This document shows, in pieces, positions 26,259 to 34,884 of a DNA stretch of 64,000 nucleotides (position 1 is its first letter; each line of letters begins with the position of its first letter). The stretch spans positions 62,001 to 126,000 of the forward strand of contig JACKJC010000001.1 of assembly GCA_020638195.1 (NCBI GenBank). Direction: 5' to 3'. The position numbers were made by a program, and so were the translations under genes. Below the pieces are notes generated by a model. That model saw only the letters and a program-made list of their open reading frames with translations, was not told the origin of the DNA and searched no databases. Source of the stretch: Methylobacteriaceae bacterium (lineage in GTDB: Bacteria; Pseudomonadota; Alphaproteobacteria; Rhizobiales; Beijerinckiaceae).

Positions 26259-28067
26259 CTACCGAAACGCCAACCCCTCGTACTTCCCGCTCTCCCGCCA
26301 CCCCGCCAGATACCTGAAATAAGCCGACGCTCCCGCCGGATACCCCACATTCAGCCGCGCCGCCGGCCCCGGATCCTGCCCCTCGTTATTGTAATAGCCC
26401 GGCGTGCAATCCGGCGAGCCGATCATACGGCCCATGCCCTTGAGCAGTAGCGCCACCCAGGCGTCCTGCGCTTCTCTTGTCACTTCCACCTCCCGCGCCC
26501 CGGTCTTGCGTGCATGCGCAATCACCTGCGTGATCGTGCGCCCGGCCTCGGTGAGATTGTGCGGAATGTTGGAGATCAGGTTGGCGCCCTGCGTCGGCTG
26601 CACGAAGAAGGCGTTGGGGAAATCGTGCACGTGGATGCCGTGCAGGCTCTGCATGCCCTGGGCCCACGCTTCCGACAACTTCCTGCCGTTTCGCCCGACG
26701 AGATCGAAGCCCGCGCGCCGCTCATAAGCGGTGCCGACCTCGAAGCCCGAGGCGTAGATGATGCAATCGACCTCGTATTCGTGGCCCGCGACGACGAAAC
26801 CCCTTTCGGTGATGCGCTCGACGCCCTTGCCGTCGGTGTCGACCAGCGTCACGCCGGGTGTGTTGAAGGCTTGCAGATATTCGTCGTGGAAGCACGGCCG
26901 CTTGCACAGCTGGCGATACCACGCCTTCAGTGTTTGCGCGGTCTCCTTGTCCTTCACGACAGCTTCGGCGCGTGCGCGAATTTCCTCCATCTTCTCGAAA
27001 TCGGCGTCCTCGTAGGCCGCCAGCATGTTCTGCGGCGTGCGCTCCGTCGGCGGCAAGACCATGATCTTCTCGCGAATGCGTCGCGCGAGATCGGTCCAGC
27101 CGTCCTGCACGAGGTCTTCGCGCGCATTTCCGCCGGCCTGGTTGTCGGTGAAATTCTCCAGCCACCGCTGCTGCCAGCCGGGCGTCGCCACCTCCGCGAA
27201 CCAGGCAGGGTCGAGCGGCGCATTGGCGCGCACGTCGACCGACGAGGGCGTGCGCTGCACGACGTAAAGCTGCTTGCTGGCGCCGGCGAGATGCGGGACG
27301 ACCTGTACCGCAGTCGCGCCCGTGCCGATGATGGCGACGCGCTTGTCCGCAAGCTTGTCCAGCGGCGCGCCCGCGGGATCGCCGCCGGTATAGGCATAGT
27401 CCCAGCGGCTGGTGTGAAACGCCTTGCCCGCAAACGTCTCGATGCCGGGAATGCCCGGCAATTTCGGCACGTGCAGCGGGCCTGTGCCCAGCCCGATGAA
27501 ATCGGCGGTGAAGCGGTCGCCGCGACTGGTCTCGATAATCCAGCGCGAGCCCGCCGCCTCCCACGTCAGGCTTTTGACCTCGGTATGAAACAACGCATTG
27601 TCGTAGAGCCCATACTTTTCGCCAATGCGCCGGCACTGCGCCAGAATTTCCGGCGCATGCGCGTATTTCTCGGTCGGAACGTGGCCGGTTTCTTCGAGCA
27701 GTGGCATGTAGACCATCGAGGCCGTGTCGCATTGCGCGCCGGGATAGCGATTCCAGTACCAGGTCCCGCCGAAGTCGCCGCCTTTCTCGATGATGCGCAC
27801 GTCGCTGACGCCCGCTTCCACCAGCCGCGCGCAAGTCACGAGGCCGGCAAAGCCGCCGCCGACGAAGGCGAACGTCACATGATCCGTCTTCGGCGTGCGC
27901 GCGACGACAGGCATGTAGGGGTCGTCGAGATAGTCGGCGAACTGGCCCTCGAGCTGCAGATATTGCGCATTGCCGTCCGGCCGCAGCCGCTTGTCGCGCT
28001 CGGCGATGTACTTGGCGAGCAGCGCCTTCTTGTCGATCGGCGCTCTGGTCTGCGGGCTGGAGGTCAT
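26259..28067 (-). CDS. Flavin monooxygenase, Baeyer-Villiger type
   Basis: A 602-residue FAD/NADPH enzyme. It has a FAD Rossmann motif ('FVGGGFAGLVTCARLVEAG'), 'GGTWYWNRYPGAQCD', the type-I BVMO fingerprint FxGxxxHxxxWD ('FAGKAFHTSRWD'), and an NADP motif ('VAIIGTGATAVQVVPHL'). These indicate oxygen insertion next to ketones, as in cyclohexanone or phenylacetone monooxygenases. ATG 28067 gives a normal N-terminal extension; the frame continues upstream into the divergent gene's promoter. Substrate cannot be predicted; no clustered alcohol dehydrogenase or esterase was seen. Confidence 0.92.
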   Translation of the reverse strand: MTSSPQTRAPIDKKALLAKYIAERDKRLRPDGNAQYLQLEGQFADYLDDPYMPVVARTPKTDHVTFAFVGGGFAGLVTCARLVEAGVSDVRIIEKGGDFGGTWYWNRYPGAQCDTASMVYMPLLEETGHVPTEKYAHAPEILAQCRRIGEKYGLYDNALFHTEVKSLTWEAAGSRWIIETSRGDRFTADFIGLGTGPLHVPKLPGIPGIETFAGKAFHTSRWDYAYTGGDPAGAPLDKLADKRVAIIGTGATAVQVVPHLAGASKQLYVVQRTPSSVDVRANAPLDPAWFAEVATPGWQQRWLENFTDNQAGGNAREDLVQDGWTDLARRIREKIMVLPPTERTPQNMLAAYEDADFEKMEEIRARAEAVVKDKETAQTLKAWYRQLCKRPCFHDEYLQAFNTPGVTLVDTDGKGVERITERGFVVAGHEYEVDCIIYASGFEVGTAYERRAGFDLVGRNGRKLSEAWAQGMQSLHGIHVHDFPNAFFVQPTQGANLISNIPHNLTEAGRTITQVIAHARKTGAREVEVTREAQDAWVALLLKGMGRMIGSPDCTPGYYNNEGQDPGPAARLNVGYPAGASAYFRYLAGWRESGKYEGLAFR

Positions 28068-28179
28068 GTGCGGGGTCTCTGGTGGGGAGCGCAGGCTGCC
28101 TCGCTGAAGCGGGACTGGCAAGGCGGCGGCCTTCTCCCTCCCCACTCTATCCCTCGCCCGCGCCGCGTGATTATTGGCG

Positions 28180-29406
28180 ATGGCTCCAAAACCCCGAATC
28201 GCCGTGATCGGCGCCGGCCCCGCAGGCCTCATGGCCGCCGAAACCGCCGCGCGCGAAAACTGCGCGGTGACGATCTGCGACGCCATGCCGAGCCCCGCGC
28301 GAAAATTCCTGATGGCCGGGCGCAGCGGCCTCAACATCACGCATTCTGAGCCGTTCGAGCGTTTCGTCGCGCGCTATGGCCCTGCCGCTGATTGGCTAAG
28401 GCCGATGCTGAAATCCTTTTCGCCGACCGACATGCGGGAGTTTTGCGAGGCGCTGGGCGTCGGGACATTCGTCGGCACGAGCGGCCGCGTCTTTCCGACG
28501 GCGATGAAGGCCTCTCCGCTGCTGCGCGCCTGGCTGGCGCGTCTGGCGACGCTGGGCGTCGAGTTGCGCACGCGCACGAGACTGGTCGATTTCGACGGCG
28601 GCGCGCCGATCGTCGAGACCAACGGCCGCCGCGAGACGATTGCCGCGGACGCGACGGTCCTCGCGCTGGGCGGCGCGAGCTGGCCGCGCCTCGGCTCGGA
28701 CGGCGGTTGGGCCCGCTTGCTGGAACAGCGCGGCGTCGCGCTCGCGCCTTTTCGCCCCTCCAACTGCGGCTTGGATATCGCCTGGTCGGAGCCGTTCCGG
28801 CAGAAATTCGAGGGGCTACCGATCAAGACGGCGCGTTTCCGCCATGCGGGAAAGAGCGTCGCGGGCGAAGCTGTTATCACCCGGAGCGGCCTCGAGGGCG
28901 GCCCGGTCTATGCGCTGTCGGCCGAAGTCGCTGCGACATTGCGTGAAAAAGGCTCGGCGGCAATCATGATCGATCTCAAACCAGACATGTCCGAAAGCGC
29001 GCTGGCGGCGCGTCTGGCGCAGCGGCGCGGCAAGGACAGTTTCGCCAATTCCCTGCGCAAGGCGATCGGCCTTTCGCCCGTCGCCGTCGGCCTGCTGCGC
29101 GAGAGCGATACGCAGGTTGCGACGCGCGATCCCGCCGCGCTCGCCACCCTCGTCAAGACCTGCGCCCTGTCCGTCGTGGCGACGGCCGGGCTCGAAAGGG
29201 CGATTTCATCCGCCGGCGGCGTGTTGCGCGAGGCCCTCGACGACGGTCTCATGCTGCGCAAGACGCCGGGCCTGTTTGTTGCTGGCGAGATGCTGGACTG
29301 GGATGCGCCGACGGGCGGCTATCTGCTGCAGGCCAGCATTGCGACGGGCCGCTGGGCCGGCGCCGCCGCCGCGAACCATGCGCGCGGGATAAATATCGCC
29401 GGTTGA
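28180..29406 (+). CDS. BaiN-like / TIGR03862-type flavoprotein
   Basis: A 408-residue FAD-binding protein of the HI0933-like group. The N-terminal dinucleotide motif is 'IAVIGAGPAGLMAAETA', followed by the family-specific 'KFLMAGRSGLNITHSEP'; the C-terminus has 'FVAGEMLDWDAPTGGYLLQ', which closes the FAD site. ATG 28180 is chosen over a nearby TTG at 28174. It is divergent from the monooxygenase gene. Relatives such as BaiN reduce enones, but no substrate is known for this branch. Confidence 0.9.
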   Translation: MAPKPRIAVIGAGPAGLMAAETAARENCAVTICDAMPSPARKFLMAGRSGLNITHSEPFERFVARYGPAADWLRPMLKSFSPTDMREFCEALGVGTFVGTSGRVFPTAMKASPLLRAWLARLATLGVELRTRTRLVDFDGGAPIVETNGRRETIAADATVLALGGASWPRLGSDGGWARLLEQRGVALAPFRPSNCGLDIAWSEPFRQKFEGLPIKTARFRHAGKSVAGEAVITRSGLEGGPVYALSAEVAATLREKGSAAIMIDLKPDMSESALAARLAQRRGKDSFANSLRKAIGLSPVAVGLLRESDTQVATRDPAALATLVKTCALSVVATAGLERAISSAGGVLREALDDGLMLRKTPGLFVAGEMLDWDAPTGGYLLQASIATGRWAGAAAANHARGINIAG

Positions 29407-29437
29407 AAGCAGATGTCGCCGGCTAAGGCCGAGCGCG

Positions 29438-29646
29438 TCAAAGGCTCAATCTGCGCCTTCTTCTCCCGGAAGTGGGACCGGCCGCTGTCCGCTCGACGGC
29501 GCAACCGCGTCGGCCAGCTCCTCCGTTGCGACATGGCCCGTCACTTCCAGCGCGGCAGCCGTGCGCGACAGACCGAGCTCGACGGCCTGCCGATGCAAAT
29601 CCTGGATGAGGCCGAGCAGCAACAATCGATTGGGCGATGAATTCAT
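29438..29646 (-). CDS. Small conserved-looking hypothetical protein
   Basis: A protein of about 66-69 residues starting 'MNSSPNRLLLLGLIQDLHRQ' and continuing with an amphipathic helix and 'GHVATEELADAV'. Its helical, Leu-rich composition and codon use look genuine. ATG 29646 is preferred; an in-frame ATG at 29733 would add 29 Cys-rich residues. No domain was recognised. It is convergent with the BaiN-like gene, 31 nt away. Confidence 0.5.
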
Positions 29647-29828
29647 GAGGCGGCCGGGAAATAACCTGAAAAAACTCTCCTGACATTCATGATAGCAGAA
29701 TACGCGAACAATCAACCCGCGCAATTCGTACAATTTTCAAGAAACAATGTGTTCCGGGGCCACGTCTAAGTTTTTTCGCGGCGCACTGCCCAAGCTATGC
29801 CGCGCATCCATAGGCCGCCTAACCGAAT

Positions 29829-31085
29829 CTAGAGCGTGAATTCGCCCTTCCGCATGACCGGAGTGCGAACACCAACGCTATCCAGACCATCGACGTCGAT
29901 CTCGGACGAGCCGATCATCCAGTCGATATGGATGAGACTGCGATTGGCGCCACGCGCACGCAATTCGTCTTCACTCATCTTGCCGCCATCGACGAAACAT
30001 TTGCTGTAGGCCTGTCCCAACGCGATATGGCTCGCGGCGTTTTCATCGAACAGCGTGTTGAAGAAGAGAAGTCCGCTTTGCGAAATCGGCGAGGAAAACG
30101 GCACCAGCGCGACTTCGCCGAGACGCGCTGCGCCTTCGTCGGTCTCGAGCACGCGCCTGAGCACATCCTGCCCGGTGCTCGCCCGCGCATCGACGATCCG
30201 GCTATTTTCGAACCGCACCTCGATATCCTGAATCAGCGCGCCATTGTACGAGAGCGGCTTGGTCGCGCGCACATGGCCCGAAACGCGGTCCTTGTGCGGC
30301 GTGGTGAACACTTCCTCGGTCGGAATGTTCGCATTGCAGACGATGCCGTTCTTGGCCTCCGAGGCGCCGCCGACCCATTCGTGGCCATCGGCGAGACCGA
30401 CCGTCAGGTCCGTGCCCGGCCCCTTGAAATGCAATGCATGAAAGCGCCGCGCATTGAGCGCGCCCGTACGCTCCGCGAGCTTGGCATTATGCGCGGCCCA
30501 TTCGCCGGCGGGATCGGCGCCGGTCACGCGCGAGGCGGAAAAGATCGCGTCCCACAATTTTTCCAGCGCGCGATCGGCGGGCTCGTCCGGAAAGACGCAG
30601 CGCGCCCAGGCCGGCGTCGCGGCGCCGAGGATCGTCCAGTTGATGTCGAAACCCGCGATCAGTTCGAGCGCGGGGCTGTAGGCCTTCGAGCGCGCGCGAT
30701 TGGCGCGCGCGACTTTTTCCGGATCCTCGCCAGCGAGCAGCATCGGGTCCTCGCCGTAGATCGCCATGCGCGCGGCGCCCGCCTTGAAGGCTTTCGCCAT
30801 TCCTTCATAGAGCCAGCCGGGCGCCGTATCGAAGGAATCGTCGGCGCCGCAGCGATAGCGCGCCAGCGCCTGCTGCTCGTCGCCGAGAATGACCGTCACC
30901 AGAGAGGCGCCGGCGCGATAGGCGTGTTCCGTCACGCGCCGCGCCAGATCGAGCGCCTCGACAGGCGCCGTCAGAACGACTTCCTGTCCCTTGCGCAGAT
31001 TGAGGCCGACGCGCACGGCGGTTTCGGCGAGACGGTCAAGCTTGACCGCATGGTCAGCGGGAAGAAGCGAGGCGGGCTTGTTCAT
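29829..31085 (-). CDS. M29-family aminopeptidase
   Basis: A 418-residue metallopeptidase of the thermophilic (AmpS/PepS) M29 family, removing N-terminal residues from peptides in the cytoplasm. Metal and catalytic motifs are visible: 'NIPTEEVFTTPHKDRVSG' contributes Glu/His, 'NTLFDENAASHIALGQAY' contributes Asp/Glu/His, and 'RSLIHIDWMIGSSEIDVDG' contributes His/Asp. Start ATG 31085 has CGGAG 6 nt upstream. Likely a Co/Zn-dependent dinuclear enzyme by family. Confidence 0.93.
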   Translation of the reverse strand: MNKPASLLPADHAVKLDRLAETAVRVGLNLRKGQEVVLTAPVEALDLARRVTEHAYRAGASLVTVILGDEQQALARYRCGADDSFDTAPGWLYEGMAKAFKAGAARMAIYGEDPMLLAGEDPEKVARANRARSKAYSPALELIAGFDINWTILGAATPAWARCVFPDEPADRALEKLWDAIFSASRVTGADPAGEWAAHNAKLAERTGALNARRFHALHFKGPGTDLTVGLADGHEWVGGASEAKNGIVCNANIPTEEVFTTPHKDRVSGHVRATKPLSYNGALIQDIEVRFENSRIVDARASTGQDVLRRVLETDEGAARLGEVALVPFSSPISQSGLLFFNTLFDENAASHIALGQAYSKCFVDGGKMSEDELRARGANRSLIHIDWMIGSSEIDVDGLDSVGVRTPVMRKGEFTL

Positions 31086-31172
31086 GATGGCTCCGGGACG
31101 GCGCGTCTGACGCATGAAAGGACGAATCTCGCCCGAATCTAGCGCGCGCTCGAACCAACGGAAACGCCGGCC

Positions 31173-31490
31173 TCATTTTGCCGAACGAGAAAACCTCACC
31201 ACAAAGGCCTGACGGAACTGGATCGCGCTTCCAAACTTGACGATCGTCTCGCAGGCTTCGCCCGCGTAGTCGCCGACCGCCGCGCCGCTTTCGACGAAGG
31301 TGCGATAGGCGGCGCCAATTTCGCCGCGCCCGATAGTTCCGGTCTCGTGGATGCGGATGGGCGTCCAAAGCTCCTCTACGCCAGTCGGCGCCCATTCCGC
31401 GACAGGCGCGTCATCCTGCGACACCCGGCACGTGATGGCGCCCGCCGCGAGCGCTCCGCGCCAGTCGTCTCGCGCAGGCGCGCGCGTCAC
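31173..31490 (-). CDS. Hypothetical protein coupled to the TAXI gene
   Basis: A 105-residue soluble protein ('ITCRVSQDDAPVAEWAPTG', 'FGSAIQFRQAFVVRFSRSAK') with no recognised domain, signal or membrane helix. Its ATG (31488-31490) overlaps the stop of the TAXI-type gene in an ATGA arrangement, so the two are translationally coupled and probably work together. No homolog was recognised. Confidence 0.65.
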   Translation of the reverse strand: MTRAPARDDWRGALAAGAITCRVSQDDAPVAEWAPTGVEELWTPIRIHETGTIGRGEIGAAYRTFVESGAAVGDYAGEACETIVKFGSAIQFRQAFVVRFSRSAK

Positions 31491-32881
31491 GTCGCATTCT
31501 CCGACAGGACGCGCCTTCGCTCGGCAATGGCGGATCGCGCCAGATCGAATGTCATCCGGAACGCCTCGAAACCGTCGTAGGAAACCGAGCCGTCGCGCAG
31601 GCCGGCGAGCGTCCTGGTCAGGAGACGATTGACCTCGCCCTCGATTGCCGCGACCTCGGCCTCATCTGTCGTCTCCCTCACGCGCGTCGCAAGGCACTCG
31701 AACGTGCTCGACAATTGCCCCGCCTCGATCGGCGTCACGCGCGTGACCTGCGAATAGAGCCACAGGAAGCCGGAACCCACGAGGCTGCCGATCCACAGCA
31801 CGAGAAACAGGACGTCGCTGTAGCGGTCGATCAGCGTCTTGGTCTGGTCCTCGAAATAGGCGGCCGCCGCGGGATGCGCGAGGATCGAGGCCTCCTTCTC
31901 AGTATTGGGCGGCTGGATGTTCATCGCATAGCGGCCCGGAATTCCGAGCTGTTCCTTGTTCTCGAAAATCGCCGTGACCAGGGCGCGGCCCACGCTGTCC
32001 GGCAGGCCGAGCCGCGCGATGAGCAGGTCGTCCACCGCAATCGAATCCGTCTCCTCCTCGGGAACCTGCGGCGAGGGAAGTATCTCGCCCGCCTCGATCG
32101 ACTCGTTCTCGACCCCGTGCAGGCGGTCGGCGATGCCCTTGGCGCCGTCGAGATCGACCAGCTTGAAATTGAGCTTCTGGCTCTTGCCGATCCAGAACCG
32201 GTCCGCCGCCAGCCCCGACTTGCGCGCCATGAAAAAGACGGCGCCCGGCCCGCCCTGCTCGAACAGGCTCGCCCATTCCTCGGGCTTGCGCTGCTCGATC
32301 GGCGTATTCTCCGGGATATCGAAGCGCGACAGAACATTGCGCATGAGCGCGAGATCGCGGGCGTCGGTTCCGATGATGGCGAGCTTCCTGCCCTTCAGCG
32401 CGCCGATCGATTTCGGCGCGCCCACCTTCGGCACGGCGATCAGCAGGATCGAATGTTCGAGCTGCGCGACCGCGCGGGCGCGCGGCGGCGTTTTCGTGTC
32501 GGAACGAATGATGGCGATGTCGGCGCGGCGCTGCGAGAACTGCTGAGCGGCGGCCGTCGGCGTATCAAAATTCCGCACCACGATCCGCACGCCGCGACCA
32601 CGCGAGACGATCTCCTGGAGATTGCGCGCGACCAGATCGCTCGAAGAGCCCTTCTGGGCGGCGGCGAAGACAAGATGGCGTTCGGCGACGAACATGCGGG
32701 CGGCGAAGGCGCCGCTGACCGCGATCAGCAGGGTCAGCAGGATGAAGGCCCATCTCTGACGCCGGTTGCGGCTGCGCGCGCTCGTGGCCTCGGCGAACAT
32801 TTCCTCGGCCGCGTTCAGCGCCGGCGCGATCGCGGCGTCCTCTTTCGCCGTCTTGCCGGTCTTCACGCCGCCTCGCCTCAT
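31487..32881 (-). CDS. TAXI-family TRAP solute-binding protein with two membrane anchors
   Basis: A 464-residue protein. The TAXI domain spans about residues 68-345 ('HLVFAAAQKGSSSDLVARNL', 'GALKGRKLAIIGTDARDLA'). It is not a free periplasmic protein: one helix at 44-65 anchors the N-terminus and a second at about 355-376 ('VLFLVLWIGSLVGSGFLWLY') is followed by an 88-residue helical cytoplasmic tail. No DctQ/DctM-type permease gene is adjacent, so it is an orphan and might be a ligand sensor rather than a transporter part. The downstream 105-residue gene is coupled. Confidence 0.85.
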   Translation of the reverse strand: MRRGGVKTGKTAKEDAAIAPALNAAEEMFAEATSARSRNRRQRWAFILLTLLIAVSGAFAARMFVAERHLVFAAAQKGSSSDLVARNLQEIVSRGRGVRIVVRNFDTPTAAAQQFSQRRADIAIIRSDTKTPPRARAVAQLEHSILLIAVPKVGAPKSIGALKGRKLAIIGTDARDLALMRNVLSRFDIPENTPIEQRKPEEWASLFEQGGPGAVFFMARKSGLAADRFWIGKSQKLNFKLVDLDGAKGIADRLHGVENESIEAGEILPSPQVPEEETDSIAVDDLLIARLGLPDSVGRALVTAIFENKEQLGIPGRYAMNIQPPNTEKEASILAHPAAAAYFEDQTKTLIDRYSDVLFLVLWIGSLVGSGFLWLYSQVTRVTPIEAGQLSSTFECLATRVRETTDEAEVAAIEGEVNRLLTRTLAGLRDGSVSYDGFEAFRMTFDLARSAIAERRRVLSENAT

Positions 32882-33012
32882 GCCTTCGCCTGTATCTCGC
32901 CGCCTTTCATCGCACGGACCCGACTGTCCGGCAAAGTCCGGCGCCGCCGCCCGTCGGCCTTGACCCGCCGGGCCCGGGCGGGCATCTAGCGCGCTTTCCG
33001 GAAGAGCGCCCC

Positions 33013-33804
33013 ATGATCCGATCCGCCCTCATGAACGTAATGACCGCCGCCGCCCTCAAGGCCGGGCGCGGTCTGAAGCGCGATTTCGGCGAGGTGGCCA
33101 ACCTCCAGGTTTCGGTGAAGGGCCCCGGGGATTTCGTCAGCGCCGCCGACCGCCGCGCCGAAAAGATCCTGTTCGAGGAATTGGCCAAGGCGCGCCCCGG
33201 CTACGGCTTCGTGATGGAGGAATCCGGCCGCGTCGAGGGCACGGACCAGAGCCACACCTGGATCATAGATCCGCTCGACGGCACGACCAATTTCTTGCAC
33301 GGCATTCCCGTTTTCGCCATTTCGGTCGCGCTCGAGCGCGAGGGCCAGCTCGTCGCCGGCCTCGTCTATAATCCCGCCGACGACGACATGTTCGTCGCCG
33401 AGCGCGGCCAGGGCGCCTGGCTCAACAACCGCCGCCTGCGCGTCGCCCAGCGCCGCGAACTCGCCGACAGCCTGATCGCGACCGGCGTGCCGCATCTCGG
33501 CAAGGCGAAGGAGCACCCGCGCTTCAAGCAGGAGCTGGCCGCCGTCATGACGCGCGTCGGCAATGTGCGCCGCTTCGGCGCGGCCTCGCTCGACCTCGCC
33601 TACACCGCGGCCGGCCGTTTCGACGCCTATTGGGAGCGCTCGCTGCAGCCCTGGGACATTGCGGCGGGCATCGTGCTCGTGCGCGAGGCCGGCGGCTTCG
33701 TCAGCGATCTCTCAGGCGGCCAGGACATGCTGTCCAACGGCGAAATTCTCGCCGGCGGCGAGACGATCCAGCGCGCCCTCGGCGACTTGCTGCGCAAGGC
33801 GTGA
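33013..33804 (+). CDS. suhB: Inositol-1-monophosphatase family protein (SuhB)
   Basis: A 263-residue Mg-dependent, Li-sensitive phosphatase. Both family signatures are present: 'WIIDPLDGTTNFLHGIP' (motif 1, metal-binding Asp residues) and 'WDIAAGIVLVREAGG' (motif 2). The metal-binding Glu is in 'FVMEESGR'. N-terminus 'SALMNVMTAAALKAGRGLKR' is typical of alphaproteobacterial SuhB. It is divergent from the TAXI gene and precedes the MotA-like/OmpA-like pair. Confidence 0.95.
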   Translation: MIRSALMNVMTAAALKAGRGLKRDFGEVANLQVSVKGPGDFVSAADRRAEKILFEELAKARPGYGFVMEESGRVEGTDQSHTWIIDPLDGTTNFLHGIPVFAISVALEREGQLVAGLVYNPADDDMFVAERGQGAWLNNRRLRVAQRRELADSLIATGVPHLGKAKEHPRFKQELAAVMTRVGNVRRFGAASLDLAYTAAGRFDAYWERSLQPWDIAAGIVLVREAGGFVSDLSGGQDMLSNGEILAGGETIQRALGDLLRKA

Positions 33805-33911
33805 TTGAAACGGCTTGACGTTCGCAACCTCGCCATAGTCCCGCGCCATTGCTACCGAGCGACGGTTGATGGCATTCTGCCGACGCGGCGGGGCAAGGAT
33901 CGAGGGATTAC

Positions 33912-34868
33912 ATGGCGGCCGACGAGGTTCGCACGGAGCTTTCCAGCCCGCGCATCTTTCTCATACGCATGGGCGTCTTTCTGGCGCTCGCGGGATTCGT
34001 CGCCTTCATCCTGCATGAGCAGATCCAGCGCGCCTTCATGGCCAATCCTGGCCTCAACGGCCTGATTCTCGGCGTCCTCGCCGTCGGCGTCGTGCTTGCC
34101 GTGGCGACGGTCACGCGGCTGTTTCGCGAAATCGCATGGGTGAATGCCTGGGGCGGCCCCGACGCCGCCAATGTCACGCCCCCGCGACTGCTCGCGCCGA
34201 TGGCGCGCCTGGCGGGCGATGGACACGGCATTTCGACCATCACACTGCGCGCCATTCTCGATTCGGTCGCCACGCGCCTCGACGAGAGCCGCGAAATCCT
34301 GCGCTACCTCACGGGGCTCCTGATCTTCCTCGGCCTGCTCGGCACCTTCTGGGGCCTGCTCGAGACCGTCGGCTCGATCGGCGACGTCATCAACGCGATG
34401 AAGGGCGGCGCGGAATCCTCCGTCCTGTTCGAGGATCTCAAGGCCGGCATCGCCAAGCCGCTCGCCGGCATGAGCTTGTCCTTCACCGCATCGCTGTTCG
34501 GTCTGGCGGGCTCGCTGGTCCTCGGTTTTCTCGACCTGCAGGCTGGCCAGGCGCAGAACCGCTTCTATGTGGAGCTAGAGGACCGCGTCTCGGCGGCTGC
34601 CTCCGCCGACGCCCCGGCGGCCGCCGCGGCGGCGCTTTCGCCCGATCTGCGCGCTACGCTCGAGCGCATGTCGACCGCCGCCGATTCCACCGGCCAACGC
34701 GCGGCCTCAGCCGCCATGGCCAATCTCGCCGACGGCGTGCAGGCCCTGGTCAAGCACATGCGTTCGGAGCAGCAGATGATCCGCGACTGGGTCGAACAGC
34801 AGGCGGGCCAGAACCGCGACATCAAGAAGGCGCTCGAACGGCTCGCCCAAGAGCGGGAGAAATCCTGA
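33912..34868 (+). CDS. MotA/TolQ/ExbB-like proton-channel protein
   Basis: A 318-residue inner-membrane protein with four predicted helices: about 16-36, 47-67, 133-153 ('LTGLLIFLGLLGTFWGLLET') and 180-205 ('GMSLSFTASLFGLAGSLVLG'). The GLLGTFWGL block is the signature of MotA/TolQ/ExbB stators. The tail is helical and charged. ATG 33912 has GAGGGA upstream. It pairs with the next gene, which carries an OmpA domain. In Hyphomicrobiales such pairs are often labelled flagellar MotA, but no flagellar gene is near, so an envelope role is as likely. Confidence 0.85.
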   Translation: MAADEVRTELSSPRIFLIRMGVFLALAGFVAFILHEQIQRAFMANPGLNGLILGVLAVGVVLAVATVTRLFREIAWVNAWGGPDAANVTPPRLLAPMARLAGDGHGISTITLRAILDSVATRLDESREILRYLTGLLIFLGLLGTFWGLLETVGSIGDVINAMKGGAESSVLFEDLKAGIAKPLAGMSLSFTASLFGLAGSLVLGFLDLQAGQAQNRFYVELEDRVSAAASADAPAAAAAALSPDLRATLERMSTAADSTGQRAASAAMANLADGVQALVKHMRSEQQMIRDWVEQQAGQNRDIKKALERLAQEREKS

Positions 34869-34884
34869 TGCGCGAGAAGTCCTG

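Noticed and set aside
26098..26301. Minus-strand 67-residue open frame between the permease and monooxygenase genes
   Set aside because: No ribosome site or motif and it overlaps the monooxygenase end; composition looks non-coding.
26514..28349. 611-residue plus-strand open frame opposite the monooxygenase
   Set aside because: Arg/His/Val-rich antisense artefact of a GC-rich gene with no recognised motif.
33912..34868. Flagellar MotA call
   Set aside because: No flagellar gene in the window; the motif is shared with TolQ and ExbB, so the generic stator name is kept.
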